The notes under the pieces: model-generated
The model's database searches: none
What the model was told of the DNA's origin: nothing
The model's input: only the letters and a program-made list of their open reading frames with translations
Assembly (NCBI GenBank): GCA_002504845.1
Contig: DATW01000086.1
Span: 1 to 10,907, forward strand
Direction: 5' to 3'
DNA from: Euryarchaeota archaeon UBA250
GTDB lineage: Archaea > Thermoplasmatota > Poseidoniia > Poseidoniales > Thalassarchaeaceae
DNA: 10,907 nt
Program-made: the position numbers and the translations under genes
Part shown: one piece after another, positions 7,876-10,907 of the stretch
Layout of the letters: each line of letters starts with the position of its first letter
How positions within the stretch are numbered: the first letter of the stretch is position 1

Positions 7876-8665
7876 CAGAAATTACTTTTCCACTGTCAAT
7901 CCTAATCACTCTTGTAGCGAATTCGATCAATGATTCATCATGAGTCACCAGAACACAGGTTATTCGTTCCGCATCGCATGCCTTGACCAAGACTTCCATC
8001 ACCATCGATGAAGTCTTTGAATCCAGATTTCCTGTCAATTCATCCCCCAGCAACAGCCTCGGACTCTTGGCGAGACTGCGAGCAATTGCAACTCTCTGTT
8101 GCTGGCCTCCGCTGATCTCTGCGGGAAATCTGTTCACTTCGTCCTCTAATCCGACAATTTTGAGGAGATGTCGTGCTCGCTCCTCGTCCCTTCCATCGGC
8201 CAATTCTTGAATGAGCAAGATATTCTCAAGAACGGTTAGATCCTGTAGTAGATTGAAAAATTGGAATACATACCCGATATTATCCCTCCTAAACCGAGTC
8301 ATCTGTTCGCTAGCCTTCGCCTCAGGTCTAGAATGGGTGAAATAATCAATAGGATAGAATAAAAATCGAAGTGGTGGCATGAGGGTAAGAGGATTCCATG
8401 GGATTGAGGATATTCTTTCCCATAAATTAGGCCCCAATACCGGGGCCCTTGGTACCTCCAAGCCCGCGAATTCGTAAGAACCTCCAGTGGGTGTGTCCAA
8501 TGCAGAGAGACAATTGAGCAAGGTGGACTTCCCGGACCCAGAAGGTCCGAGGAGAATTATTCTCTCGCCCTCCTTTATTTCCAAATCGACCCCATCAAGA
8601 GCTTTCACGGTTCCTGACGGCATGACGTAATGTCGCTCAAGTGATTTTATGTTCACTAGCACCAT
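7859..8665 (-). CDS. ABC transporter ATP-binding protein (LolD/MacB-type) with an internal insertion
   Basis: Nucleotide-binding subunit for the overlapping FtsX-like permease; ATP hydrolysis on the cytoplasmic face drives it. With ATG 8665 the protein has 268 residues, longer than the usual 220-240. Motifs are Walker A GPSGSGKST (40-48), Q-loop in GYVFQFFNLL (Gln135), signature ISGGQQQR (184-191), Walker B with catalytic Glu in LLLGDE (204-209), D-loop GNLDSKT (212-218) and H-loop His242. GYVFQFFNLL is typical of LolD/MacB ATPases. Two oddities are seen. About 50 residues (roughly 71-120), rich in Pro and aromatics, sit between the first subdomain and RFRRDNIGYVFQ, where relatives have a short linker. 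The usual DEPTG is DELTG (Leu210). A TTG at 8671 would add two residues, but ATG is preferred. No Shine-Dalgarno lies upstream, while an AT-rich element sits 27 bases before the ATG, which fits leaderless translation. Confidence 0.94.
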   Translation of the reverse strand: MVLVNIKSLERHYVMPSGTVKALDGVDLEIKEGERIILLGPSGSGKSTLLNCLSALDTPTGGSYEFAGLEVPRAPVLGPNLWERISSIPWNPLTLMPPLRFLFYPIDYFTHSRPEAKASEQMTRFRRDNIGYVFQFFNLLQDLTVLENILLIQELADGRDEERARHLLKIVGLEDEVNRFPAEISGGQQQRVAIARSLAKSPRLLLGDELTGNLDSKTSSMVMEVLVKACDAERITCVLVTHDESLIEFATRVIRIDSGKVISDEIVE

Positions 8666-8688
8666 GGTCAAAGGAGGACGTATGATGC

Positions 8689-8695
8689 TAATTTA
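8689..8695 (-). promoter_or_regulatory. Possible archaeal TATA element for a leaderless ATPase-permease transcript
   Basis: TAAATTA on the - strand in the 44-base gap between the membrane protein gene and the ATPase gene. Its centre is about 27 bases before ATG 8665, the distance expected if transcription starts at the ATG itself. The ATPase gene lacks a Shine-Dalgarno, which agrees. It is short and AT-rich, so chance occurrence is possible. Confidence 0.35.
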
Positions 8696-8715
8696 CTCTC
8701 GTATTTCGAAGGTGA

Positions 8716-10791
8716 CTAATTCAGAGATACTCGGTTGAAAAATGCCATGGATTCCCTGAAGAGTTCTTCTCTCCTCCGTCTTTTATTTCTCCTCAGATGG
8801 AAGAATGTGAATAGGAAGACCAGTCCTATCAAAAAAGGAATCAGGACTTCTGCCTGATATCTTTCCATGAATTCGATTATTCCTCTTGCTGTGTACGCCC
8901 ATGTGATGGATGCTGCGGTTCCGCCCAAGGTGCATGCAAAGAGTACCCGCTCAAATTTCATTCTCGCAACAAGCCCCAGCATTGCACCAACTAATACCCC
9001 ACTTGCCATGAAGGGGATCCAGACGAATACTATCAGGCCCCAGAAACCATACCTATCTATTCGTTTTCTATTACGCTGCGCCACATATTCGACACTGGAA
9101 AGAATATCGCCCCCAACAGTCTGGAGCAGTGTTCCCGTTATTCCAGGCTGTTTAGCAACAAGTGCTTCTCCAGAGAAATTCGAACCGCCTTGCTCCACAC
9201 GTCCTGCAACTGCTTGGTCTGCAAGAGTTCGCCTTAGGTTCCTGGCGCTGACTATCACCTTCCTTCCATTCAAGAGATCGGCGAGATCATCCTCTAGACG
9301 CTCAGACAGGCTCTCCTCGATTTCGATGAAGTTCCTTGGGAAGAAGAAGTAGCTGAATCTCATCAAGGGCCTGTAAATCATCCTGACATAAACGGCCTGA
9401 TTGTCTGCAGATACAAGTGTGCCTTCATCTGCCAGATCATACTGTTCTAGTAACTCGGATATTACCGGTCTTGCAGAATCTTCAATCATTCCTACTATGG
9501 AAATGGAATCAAAGAATGGCCTGTAGTCGGCATCTATTACCGATGGGTCGAATCCTTCCAGAGACAGGCTCGAATCCATGACTATCGATTCTTCTGGCCT
9601 GATTGCGCCAGTGGATTGAACACGTAGCTGTAATGGCCGCATTTCACCGAATATGGCGAATTCGGATAGCATATCTCGCATCAAGATTGAGCGGACTTCT
9701 GTTAGAGTCATGATGCTCTGACTTTTCGATGTGTATGGGACAAAGACATCGATTGATATGGCGCGCTCTTGCATACGGAGGCGTTCAAAATCAATCTCAA
9801 TTGAGGCCTCATCTTGAGAATGCTCTAGAATTCTGACGATTAGTCGCTTAATCTGATTTTGATCTAGAGTTTCTTCGCCTTCACGATGATACATTTTGTG
9901 CATCAAAGGATACTGTATGTAGAGGAAAACGATTGACATCCCTAATGAGACAAAGGCCATCCACCAAGCAGGTACTCCGCCACTTCCTCCCGTTAACATA
10001 GCAGTTTCTCTCCCGCCTGCCCATTCGGCGGCCATCAATAACCAACCCCATTCTCCGAGATTCTTGAGCGTCATACATGCTCGTGGGCCAGTCTCTTCTA
10101 CATCGATGTCAATTACCTCTCCACTTGAGAATAATCCCCCGCCCCTCTTATGCTCCACTTCAATTCGAAATTCCTGATCAAAGATAGCTGGGGAAGAATC
10201 GACGATTTGTGATAGATTTCCTTCCTCCAGTGAATCAGGTGGTATCTCATGAATTGAAACCTTTACGTGTTGCTCGCCAATCATAATATTCTCGCCGTTA
10301 ATTGTTACAGACAGGTCCCCTAAGCCACCTCGTAACTCTGCAGTGGAGTTATTACTCGAATCTAGATAGATAACTCGCATTGCCATATCGCTATCCGGAA
10401 CGTTATACGAACGTGCACGCAGGTCATGGTGGTCTTCGAATACTGATAGCCATATCTCGCCTTGTTTATCCATACATTCCCCTCCTGTGTCCAAAGGGGT
10501 TCTGGATAAGGTCTGATCTATAGCGACCGAATCACCGGCTATCAAACCAGTACTTGCAACTGTGATAAGTATCACAAATAGTCCACCGAAGATAACTCCG
10601 AAAAGGAGTACATAATCCTCGATGGCCCAACGAAAGAACCTCGTATCTCCCAATCTTCTCTCTCTTATTGAGTCAAGATCGCGATCAAGCCGTATTTTCT
10701 CAGCCTCAGAGATGATATGGGAGACATCACCAAGATCTACTTGGCCGTCGTTGTTTAGATCCAGTCGAGAGGACTTGCCCTCGGTCGCCAC
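8716..10791 (-). CDS. Membrane protein: dockerin-like Ca loop, ectodomain, cytoplasmic domain and COG2426-like C-terminus
   Basis: With GTG 10791 the protein has 691 residues. An N-terminal calcium-loop motif DLNNDGQVDLGD (11-22; Asp11, Asn13, Asp15, Asp19, Asp22) resembles one dockerin or EF-hand loop. A basic stretch (about 38-54) and helix 1 (60-82) follow. The region outside (about 83-273) has exactly two cysteines, 106 and 239, near its ends and possibly disulfide-bonded. Helix 2 (274-294) leads to a cytoplasmic region of about 285 residues (295-580) that I do not recognise. The C-terminus (581-636) has YGFWGLIVFVWIPFMASG and a second glycine-rich stretch, resembling the putative small multidrug export family (COG2426, Sm_multidrug_ex), with the IP and following Gly kept. 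The last helix is 647-666, then RRNKRRRR, inside by the positive-inside rule. The reading frame continues upstream into the tRNA, so that extension is rejected. GTG 10806 is an alternative start. Transport function is not demonstrated by the sequence. Confidence 0.8.
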   Translation of the reverse strand: MATEGKSSRLDLNNDGQVDLGDVSHIISEAEKIRLDRDLDSIRERRLGDTRFFRWAIEDYVLLFGVIFGGLFVILITVASTGLIAGDSVAIDQTLSRTPLDTGGECMDKQGEIWLSVFEDHHDLRARSYNVPDSDMAMRVIYLDSSNNSTAELRGGLGDLSVTINGENIMIGEQHVKVSIHEIPPDSLEEGNLSQIVDSSPAIFDQEFRIEVEHKRGGGLFSSGEVIDIDVEETGPRACMTLKNLGEWGWLLMAAEWAGGRETAMLTGGSGGVPAWWMAFVSLGMSIVFLYIQYPLMHKMYHREGEETLDQNQIKRLIVRILEHSQDEASIEIDFERLRMQERAISIDVFVPYTSKSQSIMTLTEVRSILMRDMLSEFAIFGEMRPLQLRVQSTGAIRPEESIVMDSSLSLEGFDPSVIDADYRPFFDSISIVGMIEDSARPVISELLEQYDLADEGTLVSADNQAVYVRMIYRPLMRFSYFFFPRNFIEIEESLSERLEDDLADLLNGRKVIVSARNLRRTLADQAVAGRVEQGGSNFSGEALVAKQPGITGTLLQTVGGDILSSVEYVAQRNRKRIDRYGFWGLIVFVWIPFMASGVLVGAMLGLVARMKFERVLFACTLGGTAASITWAYTARGIIEFMERYQAEVLIPFLIGLVFLFTFFHLRRNKRRRREELFRESMAFFNRVSLN

Positions 10792-10857
10792 GATATTCCA
10801 TACCACAGGTACTTCATCAAACCGTTGGCGGCTTTCGCTCGAATTAGCCAGCTGATT

Positions 10858-10907
10858 TGGTGCAGGGGACAGGATTCGAACCTGCGAAGCACTACGCACT
10901 GGGACCT
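10858..10907 (-). tRNA. 3' part of a type II tRNA, probably tRNA-Leu, cut by the window edge
   Basis: Reading the - strand from 10907: a segment fitting the end of the anticodon (AG), then GT and CCCAG as 3' anticodon stem, then a long variable arm (GCG-TAG-TGC hairpin followed by TTC). The T-arm follows with stem GCAGG/CCTGT and loop TTCGAAT, then the acceptor strand CCCCTGC, discriminator A and an encoded CCA. The long variable arm limits the choice to Leu or Ser. Anticodon ending in AG followed by G fits Leu (anticodon NAG). The 5' half and full anticodon lie beyond the window. The next gene starts about 66 bases downstream. Confidence 0.85.

Noticed and set aside
8867..9352. Plus-strand reading frame of 161 codons opposite the large membrane protein
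   Set aside because: Long but antisense to the C-terminal transporter-like region; Ser/Arg/Pro-rich shadow with no domain.
10792..10899. N-terminal extension of the large membrane protein from GTG 10899
   Set aside because: The first residues, including SQVRILSPAP, are a translation of the tRNA T-arm and acceptor strand, a well-known artefact. The start must be downstream, at GTG 10791 or 10806.
1..10907. CRISPR array, insertion sequence, integrase or tRNA-associated island
   Set aside because: No regularly spaced repeats, transposase or integrase motifs or inverted terminal repeats were seen; the tRNA 3' end is followed directly by an ordinary gene, and I noticed no second copy of its 3' end.

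Overview
The window looks archaeal. Its central cluster encodes the archaeal version of the early shikimate pathway: a class I aldolase-type ADH synthase and a DHQ synthase II, in place of bacterial DAHP synthase and AroB. It also carries the GHMP-family shikimate kinase that archaea use instead of bacterial AroK. A type II tRNA with an encoded CCA end and very short gene spacing fit this. A dockerin-like calcium loop on a membrane protein suggests a marine euryarchaeon of the Thermoplasmatota/Poseidoniales (Marine Group II) type. That placement is an inference from gene style and was not tested by a search.

Layout: one gene lies on the + strand at the left edge (about 25-858), encoding a six-helix membrane protein of unknown function. 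Everything else lies on the - strand and reads right to left from a tRNA cut by the right edge (10907-10858, probably tRNA-Leu). After it come a multidomain membrane protein with a COG2426-like C-terminus (10791-8716), an ABC ATPase (8665-7859), its FtsX-like permease (7875-5401), exonuclease III (5390-4605), ADH synthase (4568-3774), DHQ synthase II (3766-2810), shikimate kinase (2813-1956) and chorismate synthase (1965-859). Convergent stop codons at 858/859 touch with no spacer. No stretch over 100 bases lacks a gene.

How the genes work together: ADH synthase and DHQ synthase II turn aspartate semialdehyde and a deoxy-ketohexose phosphate into 3-dehydroquinate. Shikimate kinase and chorismate synthase supply two later steps. 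The intervening dehydratase, shikimate dehydrogenase and EPSP synthase are not here and must lie elsewhere. The four aro genes are tightly coupled (7-base gap, ATGA overlap, 10-base or ATGA overlap), and Shine-Dalgarno sites lie inside the preceding genes. The ATPase and permease overlap by 17 bases and form one MacB/LolCDE-like exporter or mechanotransmission pair. Exonuclease III sits between this pair and the aro genes with gaps of 10 and 36 bases, so the whole - strand run could be one transcript, perhaps with an internal promoter before the ATPase.

I see no CRISPR array, insertion sequence, phage gene or clear new defence system. The most unusual items are a roughly 50-residue insertion in the ABC ATPase, the architecture of the 691-residue membrane protein, and altered consensus motifs in chorismate synthase.
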